Source: Spirochaetia bacterium (GTDB taxonomy: Bacteria; Spirochaetota; Spirochaetia; Treponematales; Breznakiellaceae). Taken from it: a stretch of 5,820 nucleotides of DNA. Positions 5,635 through 5,820 of the stretch are shown here, piece by piece. A model generated the notes under the pieces. That model saw only the letters and a list, made by a program, of their open reading frames with translations, searched no databases and had not been told where the DNA came from. The stretch lies in NCBI GenBank assembly GCA_025997875.1, contig BNVE01000180.1:1-5820 (forward strand), read 5' to 3'. The translations under genes and the position numbers were made by a program. Positions within the stretch are counted from its first letter, which is position 1, and each line of letters opens with the position of its first letter.

Positions 5635-5698
5635 GATGATACCGGGCCCGGGTAAGGATATGGCGGTATTATGAAGAAAAGTCGAAGCTACACGGGGC
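5635..5698. promoter_or_regulatory. Upstream region of the outer-membrane protein operon
   Basis: About 65 bp lie between the ATG of the outer-membrane protein and the presumed IS end. A perfect 10-bp palindrome CCGGGCCCGG (5643-5652) sits about 9-18 bases before the ATG and could sequester the initiation region. On the minus strand, CATAAT (5673 down to 5668) is a fair -10 without a clear -35. A tiny plus-strand reading frame at 5671-5730 has no support as a gene. Confidence 0.35.
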
Positions 5699-5820
5699 AG
5701 ACTGTCCGAAAACTAGCCAAAAAGCTATAGAACTGTTATAAAGGGGAGAGTGAACCAAAGCAGGAGGGAGGCCATGGCATACAAGGTAGGTATAGAGCGG
5801 CAGCAAACGATACTGTTCCC
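5699..5820 (+). mobile_element. Left end of an IS1182-type insertion sequence (continues beyond the window)
   Basis: The transposase start at 5774 is preceded by about 75 bp of non-coding sequence beginning near CAGACTGTCCGAAAACTAGCC (5699-5719). ACTGTC(C/T)GAAAAC-like ends are typical of terminal inverted repeats in IS1182-type elements. A TATAAA at 5737-5742 could be the transposase -10. The exact boundary and the target duplication cannot be fixed because the other end is outside the window. Confidence 0.55.
5774..5820 (+). CDS. IS1182-type DDE transposase, N-terminal 15 codons only
   Basis: ATG at 5774-5776 follows a strong ribosome binding site, GGAGGGAGG (5763-5771). The visible peptide MAYKVGIERQQTILFP matches the conserved N-terminus of IS1182-family transposases (pattern MxYxxGxxRxQxxLFPESxDxYI). 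The catalytic DDE domain lies beyond the window. Transcription runs away from the outer-membrane protein operon. The call rests on this short match, on the strong ribosome binding site, and on the end-like sequence upstream. Confidence 0.65.
   Translation, partial: MAYKVGIERQQTILF

Noticed and set aside
5167..5655. Plus-strand open frame of 162 codons over the outer-membrane protein gene
   Set aside because: It is antisense to a gene with a signal peptide and barrel strands, and shows no recognisable product.
5671..5730. Small plus-strand frame MKKSRSYTGQTVRKLAKKL
   Set aside because: It has no ribosome binding site, it spans the presumed IS boundary, and 19 codons can be open by chance.

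Overview
The window looks like a piece of a moderately GC-rich spirochaete chromosome, most likely a Treponema of the gut-symbiont type. This is inferred from the treponeme/Bacteroides style of the surface lipoprotein (fibronectin III, InlB-type repeat and BspA-type leucine-rich repeats), its partner outer-membrane protein, and the bacterial-type AspRS start MKRT. No rRNA or other decisive taxonomic marker is present.

Layout. (1) 1-118 is a plus-strand coding-like fragment of unknown identity that ends abruptly. (2) 117-872 (minus) is the N-terminal part of aspartyl-tRNA synthetase. It is intact to about residue 226, then runs into an exact 80-bp second copy of its own sequence (119-198 equals 386-465) and a stop codon created at the junction. 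The result lacks the motif 2 arginine and motif 3, so it is either a real rearrangement or a misassembly. (3) 929-1843 (plus) is a UPF0158 domain fused to a GNAT acetyltransferase domain, divergent from aspS across a 56-bp intergenic region. (4) 1995-2517 (plus) is a RelB/DinJ-like antitoxin gene, probably on a near-leaderless mRNA, followed by a YafQ-type toxin gene broken by an out-of-frame deletion of about 20 bp. (5) 2525-2571 is a long hairpin built from CACGAACAA-type units, lying between convergent genes. (6) 5634 down to 2603 (minus) is a two-gene operon: an exported outer-membrane beta-barrel protein, then a large LRR lipoprotein 17 bp downstream. (7) From about 5699 to the right edge is the left end of an insertion sequence, with the first codons of an IS1182-type transposase.

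The most interesting signal is a tandem octanucleotide repeat (GAGCCGAG, four perfect copies plus one imperfect, 4309-4348) inside the lipoprotein gene just after the signal peptide. Eight is not a multiple of three. I traced both shifted frames: gain of one unit hits a TAA at 4294-4296 and loss of one unit hits a TGA at 4221-4223. The tract is therefore built like a phase-variation switch for a surface-exposed, adhesin-like protein, while the upstream outer-membrane protein would stay on.

Taken together this is an accessory, recombination-prone segment: an IS end, a decayed toxin-antitoxin pair, a palindromic repeat, a simple-sequence switch and a chimeric aspS junction.
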